Positions 52,086 through 61,021 of a stretch of DNA of 64,000 nucleotides are shown here, in pieces. The notes below the pieces were generated by a model. It ran no database searches and was not told where the DNA came from. It saw nothing but the letters and a program-made list of their open reading frames with translations. The translations under genes were made by a program, and so were the position numbers. This DNA comes from Shewanella piezotolerans WP3 (GTDB lineage: Bacteria > Pseudomonadota > Gammaproteobacteria > Enterobacterales > Shewanellaceae), in contig NC_011566.1 of assembly GCF_000014885.1 (NCBI RefSeq), forward strand, positions 3,949,501 to 4,013,500. The letters are read 5' to 3'. Numbering within the stretch: position 1 is the stretch's first letter; each line of letters starts with the position of its first letter.

Positions 52086-52994
52086 TTATAGCTGCTTAAC
52101 TTTTACGTCATTACCCGCAAAGAGTTCAGAGAAGTCAGTGTTCAATAAACGCTTAACCGCAGGATGCTGGATCATTCGTTCAGCAAACATCACATGATAA
52201 ACCTCTTTTACCTCGGTCGTTTCTCCAAGCAACATCATTCCACGGTCTAAAATATCTTGCTTATAAATAGACGGTGCTACAAATATCCCCTGCTTAAAAA
52301 AACCAAATGACTTCATCATTGCAGCATCGTCAAACTCACCAAGAATACTGATGTTGAGGTTTTTCTCATCAAACCATCGCACCAACTGCTGCCCCAACGA
52401 AGTCCCTCGGCTCGGAATTAATAGCTTCCCTTGCTCTAAGCATTGGGGAAAAGGTTTGGAATAGGTTTCCGATGAAAAAAAAGCCACTCCACTTTCACCT
52501 AACTGTTTTGATAAAATTTCAGGATACTTCAAGCTTTCGCCAGCACAATCCGACAGGATCATGTCTAACTTATGCCCGCGAAGCCGCTCCATCAAACTTT
52601 CATGCGTCGCCTCATAACAAGCCAGATGCATCGAACCATCGCTGGGTACCACAGATAATAACACCCGACTCGTTAATGCCTTTGAAAGTGCAGCAGCAAT
52701 CCCCACTTCAAAAAGAATATTCTCATCTTGCTGGTAGTTAAGTAGATCAAGCATTTCATAGCTAAGGCAAAACATCTTGTCAGCATAACGAAATACTAAC
52801 TCACCTAGTTCTGTAGGCTCTAATGAACGACCAACTCGTTTAAACAAGCTGCCCTTCAGGCTGCCTTCTAACACGCGGATCTGACCCGTTACAGTTTGAG
52901 GCGTCAGGCACAAGGCTTCTGCCGCCTTAGCTACCGAGCCTTTTTTTTGGATCATCCAAAAATAGTACAGGTGATTATAATTAAGATTTACCAT
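52086..52994 (-). CDS. nhaR: LysR-type activator NhaR
   Basis: A 302-residue regulator that activates nhaA in response to Na+ in E. coli. The N-terminal winged helix (NYNHLYYFWMIQKKGSVAKAAEALCLTPQTVTGQIRVLE) is highly characteristic of NhaR, followed by a periplasmic-binding-type sensor domain. It lies downstream of nhaA and a small exported protein in the same direction, with a terminator between it and that protein. Confidence 0.93.
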   Translation of the reverse strand: MVNLNYNHLYYFWMIQKKGSVAKAAEALCLTPQTVTGQIRVLEGSLKGSLFKRVGRSLEPTELGELVFRYADKMFCLSYEMLDLLNYQQDENILFEVGIAAALSKALTSRVLLSVVPSDGSMHLACYEATHESLMERLRGHKLDMILSDCAGESLKYPEILSKQLGESGVAFFSSETYSKPFPQCLEQGKLLIPSRGTSLGQQLVRWFDEKNLNISILGEFDDAAMMKSFGFFKQGIFVAPSIYKQDILDRGMMLLGETTEVKEVYHVMFAERMIQHPAVKRLLNTDFSELFAGNDVKVKQL

Positions 52995-53015
52995 CGAAAT
53001 ATGCCATTATTAAAA

Positions 53016-53043
53016 CAAAAAAAGGGTGACAAAAGTGTCACCC
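53016..53043 (-). terminator. Terminator between the Rap1a-like gene and nhaR
   Basis: GGGTGACA (53024-53031) pairs with TGTCACCC (53036-53043) around AAAG; the minus strand runs into eight T. Confidence 0.9.
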
Positions 53044-53057
53044 CATGCGGCTTTTAC

Positions 53058-53441
53058 CTACTTTAAACGTTGGCAATCCATAAGCTCGAACATTGCCGCT
53101 GATAGCTCATCTGTATTGTCAATCTTGCCCACAGAAAAGGCTTCAGCAAGTCCTGCGACTAAAACGTCTCTATCAGGAATTCGGCTCTGACAAAAAGTGC
53201 GATTTGCCTCTTGAAAACGCTTACCACCTCGGTATTTCAGCGCCCGAGACTCATAATCATTCGACTCTAAACGTTCACCGACGGCGGCGCCTTTATACAT
53301 CAGTGCGCCATCAACAACACCTTCAAGATAGTTTTGGCAATGTGCATCTTTTACATCTTCATTGCAAATTTCGATTTGCGAAGCCAAAGTCGTTGCGCTA
53401 AAACCAAATCCTAATACCAATATTAATAAGGCTATTCTCAT
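53058..53441 (-). CDS. Small exported protein, Rap1a/Tai-like
   Basis: A 127-residue protein with a Sec signal peptide ending near TLASQIEIC and five Cys residues in the mature part (CNEDVKDAHCQNYLEGVVDGA, FCQSRIPD, MDCQRLK). The pattern Cys-x3-Tyr-Leu-x-Gly and a C-terminal Cys resembles the Rap1a/Tai immunity fold, but this is pattern-level similarity only. Its ATG overlaps the nhaA stop by four bases, so it is translated with nhaA. No T6SS effector gene is nearby. Confidence 0.7.
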   Translation of the reverse strand: MRIALLILVLGFGFSATTLASQIEICNEDVKDAHCQNYLEGVVDGALMYKGAAVGERLESNDYESRALKYRGGKRFQEANRTFCQSRIPDRDVLVAGLAEAFSVGKIDNTDELSAAMFELMDCQRLK

Positions 53442-54613
53442 CCATTACCTCCTTTCTCAGGCAATACTTTAGACAACCAGAAGTAACCAATGACCGCTGA
53501 TGCTATAGAGCCTAATAAGATCCCTAGTCGTGCATAGTCACCATACATTGCCCCTTCACCAAGAAACGCGAGTGATGAGATAAACATCGACATGGTGAAC
53601 CCAATACCACACATCACAGAGACAGGGAAAATCTGCTTCCAACCCACTCCGTCAGGCAATACAGCAAGCTTAAGCTTCACCGCAACGAAGCTAAATAACA
53701 TAATACCTAAAGGCTTACCTATTAATAGTCCTAAAGCGATCCCCAAAGGAACAGGCGATAACAACGAGCTTAAGCTCATTCCGCTCAAATCAACACCCGC
53801 ATTTGCGAAAGCAAAGATAGGTAAGATAATAAACGTGCTCCAAGGATGCAGGCTATGCTCTAAGCTTTCAGAAGGCGATGATCCATCTTTAGCGCGTAAC
53901 GGTATGCAGAAGGCGATAATCACACCCGCTAACGTTGCATGAACACCTGATTTAAGTACAGCAATCCATAGGATTAGACCTAACACACCATAAGGCCCGA
54001 GCGCAGTAACACCTTTGCGGTTCAAACCTATTAAACCAACAATAGCCGCAGCTGCAATCACCAAGCTGATGGTCGATAAATCAGTGCTATAAAATAGTGC
54101 GATAATCACCACGACGCCCAAATCATCAATAATTGCTAACGCAAGTAAGAAGACTTTTAGCGCGACTGGCACACGGCTACCAAGCAGCGCCATGATGCCT
54201 AAAGCAAATGCAATATCTGTTGCCGCTGGGATCGCCCAACCCACTTGAGTAATCGGGTCAGAGTAGTTAAAGAGTAAATACACACCTGCTGGGAATAACA
54301 TGCCACCGATAGCAGCAAAAGTTGGCAAAGATGCTTGTGCTCTGCTCGACAATGCCCCTTCCAACAGTTCTCGTTTTACTTCAAGACCGATGAGCATGAA
54401 AAAGAGCGCCATCAACCCATCATTAATCCAATGAATTAATGTCTTATCTATATCTAAACCACCAACACGAACTTGCATCTCAGTCTCGAGGAAACCTTGA
54501 TACATTCCTGATAATGGTGAATTTGCTAAAATCATTGCTAGCACAACAGCAATCATTAATAGAATGCCGCCTGCTGACTCCTGGCTTAGAAAATTTCTAA
54601 TTGCCCGTTCCAT
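53438..54613 (-). CDS. nhaA: Na+/H+ antiporter NhaA
   Basis: A pH-regulated exchanger of two protons for one Na+. The 391-residue, twelve-helix protein has the LIGLEVKRELLEGALS segment, IPAATDIAFALGIMALLG (about residue 129), and the ion-binding DD pair in LALAIIDDLGVVVIIALFYS (about 159). An ATG at 54625 is in frame, but GGAG lies six bases before the ATG at 54613, which also fits the family length. It is first in nhaA-orf-(terminator)-nhaR. Confidence 0.95.
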   Translation of the reverse strand: MERAIRNFLSQESAGGILLMIAVVLAMILANSPLSGMYQGFLETEMQVRVGGLDIDKTLIHWINDGLMALFFMLIGLEVKRELLEGALSSRAQASLPTFAAIGGMLFPAGVYLLFNYSDPITQVGWAIPAATDIAFALGIMALLGSRVPVALKVFLLALAIIDDLGVVVIIALFYSTDLSTISLVIAAAAIVGLIGLNRKGVTALGPYGVLGLILWIAVLKSGVHATLAGVIIAFCIPLRAKDGSSPSESLEHSLHPWSTFIILPIFAFANAGVDLSGMSLSSLLSPVPLGIALGLLIGKPLGIMLFSFVAVKLKLAVLPDGVGWKQIFPVSVMCGIGFTMSMFISSLAFLGEGAMYGDYARLGILLGSIASAVIGYFWLSKVLPEKGGNG

Positions 54614-54888
54614 ATTACGCTCCATAAAATCTCAATGTAACGAGTGTAGCCGATTACTCTCAACCTGAATAATCGTTTGCATCAGCGTTAAACATCGGAA
54701 TATCCGAGGTTTCCAGTATGAGCTTGAGATGACTAAATATCAATCAAAAAAGAGCATAAATAAAAATGAGGACAGAATCTTGGTTTAATCGTTGGTTAAA
54801 GTCTAATTTTTAGCCAGCATTTGAACTGGCTGACTATGAACGGTCAAAGAGCAGTTATAATAGGTGAGTAATTATTCAATTAATAAAA
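54614..54888. other. Intergenic region nhaA / thyA
   Basis: About 275 bp upstream of nhaA with no gene or repeat that I can support; it should hold the nhaA promoter. Confidence 0.45.
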
Positions 54889-54925
54889 ATGACTCGCTTC
54901 GAATATCTCGACCAAAGCGAGTCAT
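54889..54925 (-). terminator. Terminator of thyA
   Basis: ATGACTCGCTT (54889-54899) pairs with AAGCGAGTCAT (54915-54925), leading into T-rich sequence on the minus strand. Confidence 0.82.
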
Positions 54926-54937
54926 AAACTGGATTAA

Positions 54938-55789
54938 CTAGACAGAGAACGGGTAGCGGATCCCTTCATGGTGCTCATATCCTGTCACTTCAAAGTCATC
55001 CATTGTCACCCAAGTTTCTAAGTCTTCTAATGACTTGATGTCTGGATTAATAGATAACTGAGGCGATGGAAATGGACTGCGTTTTAATTGCACGCTTTGC
55101 ATCAGTTCTAGCTGATCTTCGTAAATATGGGCATTTACGATTTTATGATAAGCAGTTCCTGCTTTGTGACCCGTTATCTGAGCGATTAATGCTAGCAAGG
55201 TAAAGACCTGCACTTGATTAAAATTAAGGCCTAGCGGCACATCACAGGAGCGTTGAAAACTAGTCAGGTGCAAAGTATCACCCAACAATGAAAAATTATG
55301 AGTATGCATACAAGGTCTTAAACAGCCCATATGGAATTCACCAGGGTTATAAAAGCTCAGGATTTCTCCTCTGTCATCAATCCCTTTGGAAAGGTTATCT
55401 ACAATTTTACGTAATTGGTCAATCGAACCACCGTCAGGCTTACTCCAGCCACGGCCCTGTACACCATAAACCCGTCCCATATCATCAGCACCCTTGCGAT
55501 GAGGGTTATTGAGCCAAGCTTGGTTGTCGTTAGCATTAGCATCCCATGTCTTAGCACCAATGTTACGAAAATCGGCAGCATTATCGTAACCGCGGATATA
55601 GCCAAGCATCTCAGCAATCGCAGCTTTCCAGAAGCTTTTACGGGTTGTGATCAGTGGAAACTCATTTTTATCTACATGGTAAACCAAGTCAGCATTAATC
55701 ACAGTCAAGCAGCGTTTACCGGTACGACTATTCTCAACCCATGTGCCTTCATCAATGATCCGTTGACAAAGTTCTAAATACTGTTTCAT
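54938..55789 (-). CDS. thyA: Thymidylate synthase
   Basis: Methylates dUMP to dTMP using methylene-tetrahydrofolate. The 283-residue product belongs to the long, diverged ThyA branch: RTGKRCLTVINADLVYHVD, FPLITTRKSFWKAAIAEMLGYIRG, VYGVQGRGW, the active-site Cys in CLRPCMHTHNF (in place of the common LPPCH), FQRSCDVPLGLNFNQVQ and NAHIYEDQLELM. The E. coli enzyme is 264 residues. The start is ATG 55789. The TSUP permease upstream is on the same strand. Confidence 0.94.
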   Translation of the reverse strand: MKQYLELCQRIIDEGTWVENSRTGKRCLTVINADLVYHVDKNEFPLITTRKSFWKAAIAEMLGYIRGYDNAADFRNIGAKTWDANANDNQAWLNNPHRKGADDMGRVYGVQGRGWSKPDGGSIDQLRKIVDNLSKGIDDRGEILSFYNPGEFHMGCLRPCMHTHNFSLLGDTLHLTSFQRSCDVPLGLNFNQVQVFTLLALIAQITGHKAGTAYHKIVNAHIYEDQLELMQSVQLKRSPFPSPQLSINPDIKSLEDLETWVTMDDFEVTGYEHHEGIRYPFSV

Positions 55790-55873
55790 TACTATTACCT
55801 ATAAAAATTAAAACTTAAACCGTATGAATGTTAGTTTAAGGATGATAAAAATGACTCTATTGTTGTTGCAGCC

Positions 55874-56674
55874 TTATGTTAATACCAGCTTCAAACCAAC
55901 AAAGGCGAGGAAAACTGCAAATATTTTTTTCAACTTAGCCGTAGGCCAATTCGTCGCGGCCTTGGCACCTAACGGCGCAATAAGTATTGATGTGGTAGCG
56001 ATCCCCACTAATGCTGGTAAGTAAATAAAGCCGATGGTTCCTTCAGGTAACGTGTCAACATTCCAACCAGCCAACGTATAGCCAATACTACCAAATAACG
56101 CGATCAGCAAACCTGTCGCGGATGAGAAACCAATCGCATAGCGCATTTGTAATCCGCACCATGTCAGGAATGGTATAAGCAATACACCACCGCCAATACC
56201 CATCATGCCCGCAATAATAGCAATAATGACGGCCGCAAAAAATAGACTCACAGTGCTAGGCATTGAGCGATTGCTGTTAGGACGAAATGGAAAAGCCATT
56301 TGAATGGCCATTAAGATAACAAATATTGCAAAAATCTGTTGTAAAAAGCTGGCTTCAATTAGCTCAGAGATAAATCCAGAACAGATAGCCCCGAGAACAA
56401 AACCCGGCATCATGGATCTAAAAAGCTCCCACGGAATGTTTTCACGTTTGTGGTGAGCACGTGCAGAAGATAAAGAGGTAAGAATAATCGCGGCGAGTGA
56501 GGTCGCAATAGCAACATGAGGTAGGTGCTCCGCCGGAATGCCTACACCCGGTAAGATATGTAATAGCGCGGGCACGGCAATGAGTCCACCGCCAATGCCT
56601 AATAACCCCGCCATAAAGCCAATAACAGCACCAAGCGCCAAACATATGCTAAATACTACCAGCCAAGTTTCCAC
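55874..56674 (-). CDS. TSUP-family permease (TauE/SafE)
   Basis: A 266-residue protein with about eight membrane helices and the two family repeats, GLLGIGGGLIAVPALLHILPG (about residue 24) and GMMGIGGGVLLIPFL (about 157). TSUP proteins export sulfite or other sulfur-containing anions; the substrate cannot be told. The start is GTG. It lies between ptsP and thyA, on the same strand. Confidence 0.9.
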   Translation of the reverse strand: METWLVVFSICLALGAVIGFMAGLLGIGGGLIAVPALLHILPGVGIPAEHLPHVAIATSLAAIILTSLSSARAHHKRENIPWELFRSMMPGFVLGAICSGFISELIEASFLQQIFAIFVILMAIQMAFPFRPNSNRSMPSTVSLFFAAVIIAIIAGMMGIGGGVLLIPFLTWCGLQMRYAIGFSSATGLLIALFGSIGYTLAGWNVDTLPEGTIGFIYLPALVGIATTSILIAPLGAKAATNWPTAKLKKIFAVFLAFVGLKLVLT

Positions 56675-56774
56675 GCCAACACCCTTAATTTTGTCTGTTA
56701 TTGCCCAAAGCTTAAAGCAATCGACAGCGTTAGAGAACAGCTAATTGGCGTATTGCATATTCGCAACTAACAAA

Positions 56775-59012
56775 TTAGTTAAGCAGCGCCGTTAAGCCAC
56801 GCTCTTGGCAATACTCAGCCACCAAAGCTTTTACCTCTTCAGCAGACGTCAGCTTAAGCACATCATCTAACAGCACACTTAGTTCTTTCTTAGACACTCG
56901 CCTAAGCAAATAGTTAATTCGCGATAAACTCGCTTGGTTCATACTAAGCTGGTTATAGCCCATCGCGACGAGTAACAACGCCCCCGCAGGTTCACCAGCG
57001 AATTCACCACATACACTGATAGGTAACTGATTCGCATCACAGCGCTCAATAGCGAACTTAAGCGCCCTTAGCACTCCAGGGTGAAAGCTATCAAAAAGTG
57101 CATTCACACTAGGGTTATTGCGATCAACAGCCAGCAGATACTGAGTAAGGTCATTTGAACCCACAGAGACAAAGTCGACCCGCTTAGCAACTTCATCTAA
57201 TTGATATAGCAGTACAGGAACTTCTAACATGATGCCTACTTTAGGCATTAAAATTGACCTTCCAAGTTCGGCAGTGAGCTCCTGGTGAGCTTGGTCAAAG
57301 TATACCAACGCAAGATCGATCTCTTCTAGATTACTGACCATCGGCAATAAAACATGCAACTGGTCACTATCACTAGCCGCTTGTAACATCGCCCTTAACT
57401 GCACTAAAAAAAGTTCAGGATGATCTAGGCTCAATCGTATTCCGCGCCAACCAAGAAAGGGGTTATCTTCGACAATCGGAAAATAATCGAGTGGTTTGTC
57501 ACCACCAACATCTAACGTGCGCATGACTACAGGTTTACCATTCGCTGCATTCAATACCTTTCGATAAACTTCTAATTGCTCAGCCTCTCCAGGAAAACAC
57601 TGTTTTAACATAAACAGGATCTCTGTGCGGTACAATCCGATACCATCTGAATCGCAACCAGTATCAGAGTCGATACTACTGATTAAGCCACTATTGATAT
57701 ACAGATAGACTCGATGGCTATCGAGCGTCACCGTTGACAACGATAACTCGGCAGCATAACGGCGTTGCAAGGCTTTCTCTGCCGCGATTAGGCTTCTATA
57801 TTCAGATAAAATAGTCGATGAAGGTTCAACTAATAGCTGGCCTCGATTTGCGTTGATAACCACTTGGCACTTATCAAGGTTGGCATTCAAAATACCGTTA
57901 ACCCCAATAATTGCTGGCACGCCTAGTGCCCTTGCCAAAATAGCAGCATGGGAGTTTACCCCACCAAGCTCAGTCACAACTCCAGCAAGTTTTTGCCTCG
58001 GGAACTCAGCAAGTAAGGTCGTGCTGGCTTCTCGCACAATCAAAATTACGGGCGTTTCAGGCTCTAAGAAGATCTTTTCAGGCTCAATAAGCTGCCTAAG
58101 GACACGCAAACCAACATCTTTAATGTCACTTGCGCGCTCTTTTAAATAGAGATCTTCCATATCATTAAAATGAGCGATATAACGCTTAGAGACTCTACAT
58201 ACTGCGGTTTCAGCACTCCAGCCGAGACGGACTTCCTTAATGTACTCTCCAGCTAAGCTTGCTTTTTCAAGCAACAATAATAGTGCGGTAAAGATAGAAG
58301 CAGCTTCTTCATCCTTTTCTCTATTAAAACGCTGCGATAAGTTACCTAAGGTATCCTTACATCGATTCACCGCCAATTGAAGACGAACTTCCTCTTGGGC
58401 TATGCTGACACTTTTACGCTCTTCTAGCGCAAAAGATAACTGCCCACCAAGCAATAGTGCTTTAGCGATAGCAATACCTTTAGATGCCGATTTACCTTCA
58501 TAGTAAAGAGGCTGTAGCGCACCATGATTAACTAACGCCCGACGCTTAAGTCCCTTAATTGCCATAGCTAGCTGTGCAGCTAAGGTCATTAAAAAAGCTT
58601 CTTCACCTTCACTAAATTGTCGAGCGCGGGTTTGCTGCACAACGATGACACCAATCACTGTCTTTTGGTAAACAATAGGTACGGCGAGAAAAGCATTATA
58701 GGCTTCTTCAGACACTTCAGGGATTAACTTAAAGCGGGGGTGAGATGATGCATCAGCAAGGTTGACGGCTTCCTCGCGCTGGGCAACTAAGCCTACCAAT
58801 CCTTGGGTCAGTGGTAATTTAACTCGATTTACAGCGCTAGGTTCCAATCCATCGGTCGCTGATAGGATAAGTTGTTGCTCTTCTAAAACATAGACAGAGC
58901 AACATTCTGTCGCCATAGCTTGTTTTGTTTGCGTGACCAGTTGCTCCAGTGCGTATTCAAGATCGCGAGCTGAAGCAACAACTTGTGTGATGTCCCTAAG
59001 TGTTTTTAGCAC
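56775..59012 (-). CDS. ptsP: PTS-Ntr enzyme I (PtsP, EI-Ntr)
   Basis: Starts the nitrogen-linked phosphotransfer chain PtsP-PtsO-PtsN. The 745-residue product has an N-terminal GAF domain (about 1-160), the phosphohistidine domain with GGVNSHAAILARALGVPAI (about residue 350), and the PEP-binding TIM barrel with GDKPLDYFP, GWRGIRLSLDH, DFVSVGSNDLTQYLLAVDRN and SVCGEFAG. The start is GTG. rppH is 19 bp upstream and cotranscribed. Confidence 0.96.
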   Translation of the reverse strand: MLKTLRDITQVVASARDLEYALEQLVTQTKQAMATECCSVYVLEEQQLILSATDGLEPSAVNRVKLPLTQGLVGLVAQREEAVNLADASSHPRFKLIPEVSEEAYNAFLAVPIVYQKTVIGVIVVQQTRARQFSEGEEAFLMTLAAQLAMAIKGLKRRALVNHGALQPLYYEGKSASKGIAIAKALLLGGQLSFALEERKSVSIAQEEVRLQLAVNRCKDTLGNLSQRFNREKDEEAASIFTALLLLLEKASLAGEYIKEVRLGWSAETAVCRVSKRYIAHFNDMEDLYLKERASDIKDVGLRVLRQLIEPEKIFLEPETPVILIVREASTTLLAEFPRQKLAGVVTELGGVNSHAAILARALGVPAIIGVNGILNANLDKCQVVINANRGQLLVEPSSTILSEYRSLIAAEKALQRRYAAELSLSTVTLDSHRVYLYINSGLISSIDSDTGCDSDGIGLYRTEILFMLKQCFPGEAEQLEVYRKVLNAANGKPVVMRTLDVGGDKPLDYFPIVEDNPFLGWRGIRLSLDHPELFLVQLRAMLQAASDSDQLHVLLPMVSNLEEIDLALVYFDQAHQELTAELGRSILMPKVGIMLEVPVLLYQLDEVAKRVDFVSVGSNDLTQYLLAVDRNNPSVNALFDSFHPGVLRALKFAIERCDANQLPISVCGEFAGEPAGALLLVAMGYNQLSMNQASLSRINYLLRRVSKKELSVLLDDVLKLTSAEEVKALVAEYCQERGLTALLN

Positions 59013-59031
59013 TAACGCAAACCTCTCTTAA

Positions 59032-59553
59032 CTAGTTTCTGCGCATTCCTCTTCTTTTATGGTTCGACTCTTTTACCTGTAAAGGCAACGTTGTCGGCGC
59101 AAACTCTTTCATGACTTTACGGTAAACATCTCGTTTAAATGAAACCACCTGCCTCACTGGATACCAATAGCTGACCCAACGCCAATCATCAAATTCAGGA
59201 TGACCACACGCGTTGAGATCAATGGCGTTCTCACTACTTTTTAACTGCAACAAAAACCATTTCTGTTTTTGCCCAATACAAACGGGTTTACTATCTTGTC
59301 TGATCAATCGCTTTGGTAACCTATATCGAAGCCAAGACCGTGTTGATGCGAGGATTTGCACGTGTTCTGGCCTTAATCCTACTTCTTCGTATAATTCACG
59401 ATACATGGCTTCTTCCGCTGACTCACCTTCGTCAACGCCACCTTGAGGAAATTGCCAGGAATGTTGGCCAAACCTTCTAGCCCACATAACCTGCCCAGAG
59501 CGATTACAGATAATGATGCCCACATTTGCGCGAAAGCCGTCACTATCAATCAC
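59032..59553 (-). CDS. rppH: RNA pyrophosphohydrolase RppH
   Basis: A Nudix enzyme that removes pyrophosphate from mRNA 5' ends, triggering decay. The 173-residue product has the N-terminus GFRANVGIIICNRSGQVMWARR, the Nudix box GGVDEGESAEEAMYRELYEEVG (about residue 38) and VSYWYPVRQVVSFKRDVYRKV. The start is GTG at 59553 with GGAG five bases upstream. It leads the rppH-ptsP operon. Confidence 0.96.
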   Translation of the reverse strand: MIDSDGFRANVGIIICNRSGQVMWARRFGQHSWQFPQGGVDEGESAEEAMYRELYEEVGLRPEHVQILASTRSWLRYRLPKRLIRQDSKPVCIGQKQKWFLLQLKSSENAIDLNACGHPEFDDWRWVSYWYPVRQVVSFKRDVYRKVMKEFAPTTLPLQVKESNHKRRGMRRN

Positions 59554-59694
59554 ATGGACTCCAAACTATTAAATATTAATGAATTGATTGTTTCATAAAG
59601 CTTGCGCCGCAGCAAATCTCTGTTTCGCATATGCGTTGGATAAATCAAAGAAAACTCAAACTTTATCAACAGGCACATAATTATAAACGCGATC

Positions 59695-59717
59695 ATATCC
59701 ACAGAATCTGTGGATAT
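59695..59717. promoter_or_regulatory. Palindromic pair of DnaA-box-like sequences
   Basis: ATATCCACAG and CTGTGGATAT face each other across three bases. Each differs from the consensus TTATCCACA at one position. Confidence 0.45.
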
Positions 59718-60029
59718 CTCTGTTAGAAACTCAATAAAACTCTCGAAATCGGCAATATGAGTCTCAATAACAAATTCAAACCACAGATTAAAACCAGACA
59801 GATAACACTTTAAAAACAACAAGATAAAAACCAACAAGTTAATAAGTAACTAGCCACCAGTCACGATTGCACACTATTTGACCAGCCTATTTAAATTGTA
59901 AAACTTACATGGTTTGATAATGATGTTATTCACAAGTGCAAGTATATAGAGCCAAAAAAAAGCAAATAATCGCCATCAAATAGCATTGACAGATCACATT
60001 CATTGCAGTAGTCACGAGAAAAATAGAAG

Positions 60030-60052
60030 TTATCCAATAAATCTGTGGATAA
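60030..60052. promoter_or_regulatory. DnaA box within an inverted repeat
   Basis: TGTGGATAA (60044-60052) is the exact complement of the DnaA consensus; AGTTATCC upstream and GGATAACT downstream add an inverted repeat. Confidence 0.45.
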
Positions 60053-60244
60053 CTATGTTGGAAAAATAGGGAAACTACAGGTGTAAGTTGAACAACCTAC
60101 ATGGCAATGTAACAGGTAAAACCATTTTACCTTTTATTTTCATTGCGTTACAGCAAGCTTAAGCGCTATCGCGATCAACTAGAAACTACCGACTAAATTT
60201 TAATCACATTTACCAAACGGTAAAACTTAAGTAAAATCTGCGCT

Positions 60245-60916
60245 ATGAAAAAATCAACACTACCTCCAGATACTCTCGAAGAGCTCATGTCTCGTGCTGA
60301 AGCCATGGCAGGACTAACACTCGGACAATTGGCTAACCACCATCAAATTGAAACGCCTAAAGACCTTAAACGCCATAAAGGCTGGGTCGGCCAACTTATA
60401 GAGCTAGAACTTGGCGCACTGGCAGGGTCAAAACCCGAGCCCGATTTTGTTCATCTAGGCGTAGAGCTCAAAACCATCCCGGTCAACCAAGTCGGAAAAG
60501 TGCTCGAAACGACCTATGTTACCGTCGCTCCACTCACTAACATTCTCGGTTTAACCTGGGAAAACAGTGTTGTTTGTCACAAATTGCAGCAAGTGCTTTG
60601 GATCCCCGTACAGGGTGCTAGAGAGATCCCATTGACTGAGCGCCAAATAGGCTCTCCTGTTTTATGGAGCCCTTCTCTTGAAGAGGCTGCATTATTGAAG
60701 CAGGACTGGGAAGAGATCATGGAGCTAATTGCTATCGGCAAAGTCGAAAGCATTACCGCCCGTCATGGTGAAGTCTTGCAGTTACGACCTAAAGCGGCCA
60801 ACAGTCAAGTGCTCACCCAGAGTATTGATCACAATGGCGCACAGTCTCAAACTAACCCACGCGGTTTTTATTTGAAGACTCAATTTACCCAAAAGATCCT
60901 TTCTGGGCTACTTTGA
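60245..60916 (+). CDS. mutH: Mismatch repair endonuclease MutH
   Basis: Nicks the unmethylated strand at hemimethylated GATC sites when called by MutS-MutL. The 223-residue product shows the family blocks EELMSRAEAMAGLTLGQLA, KGWVGQLIELELGA and the catalytic DxnExK arrangement in PDFVHLGVELKTIPV (about residue 73), then RQIGSPVLWSPS. Its presence implies Dam-directed repair in this organism. It is divergent from rppH. Confidence 0.96.
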   Translation: MKKSTLPPDTLEELMSRAEAMAGLTLGQLANHHQIETPKDLKRHKGWVGQLIELELGALAGSKPEPDFVHLGVELKTIPVNQVGKVLETTYVTVAPLTNILGLTWENSVVCHKLQQVLWIPVQGAREIPLTERQIGSPVLWSPSLEEAALLKQDWEEIMELIAIGKVESITARHGEVLQLRPKAANSQVLTQSIDHNGAQSQTNPRGFYLKTQFTQKILSGLL

Positions 60917-61021
60917 GTAAATTTCGCTCCAAAACTCGCATTCATTTGACTTAGATCACAAATACTACTGGATATAGTAAGGTGATTTTCTATAAACTAG
61001 CCCATCGTAAAAAAGTAGTAG

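Larger units (their letters stand above)
59554..60244. other. Divergent intergenic region rppH / mutH with DnaA-box-like sites
   Basis: About 690 AT-rich bases with no credible gene. It carries a perfect DnaA box TTATCCACA (minus strand, 60044-60052) and near matches at 59663-59671, 59695-59703 and 59709-59717, the last two forming a palindrome. It also has the inverted repeat AGGTAAAA-CCA-TTTTACCT at 60114-60132. The frame at 59550-59837 lacks any protein-like features. Confidence 0.6.

Noticed and set aside
59550..59837. Open frame of 95 codons upstream of rppH
   Set aside because: Composition is low-complexity Phe/Leu/Ile typical of AT-rich DNA, there is no ribosome site, and it overlaps the rppH start region.
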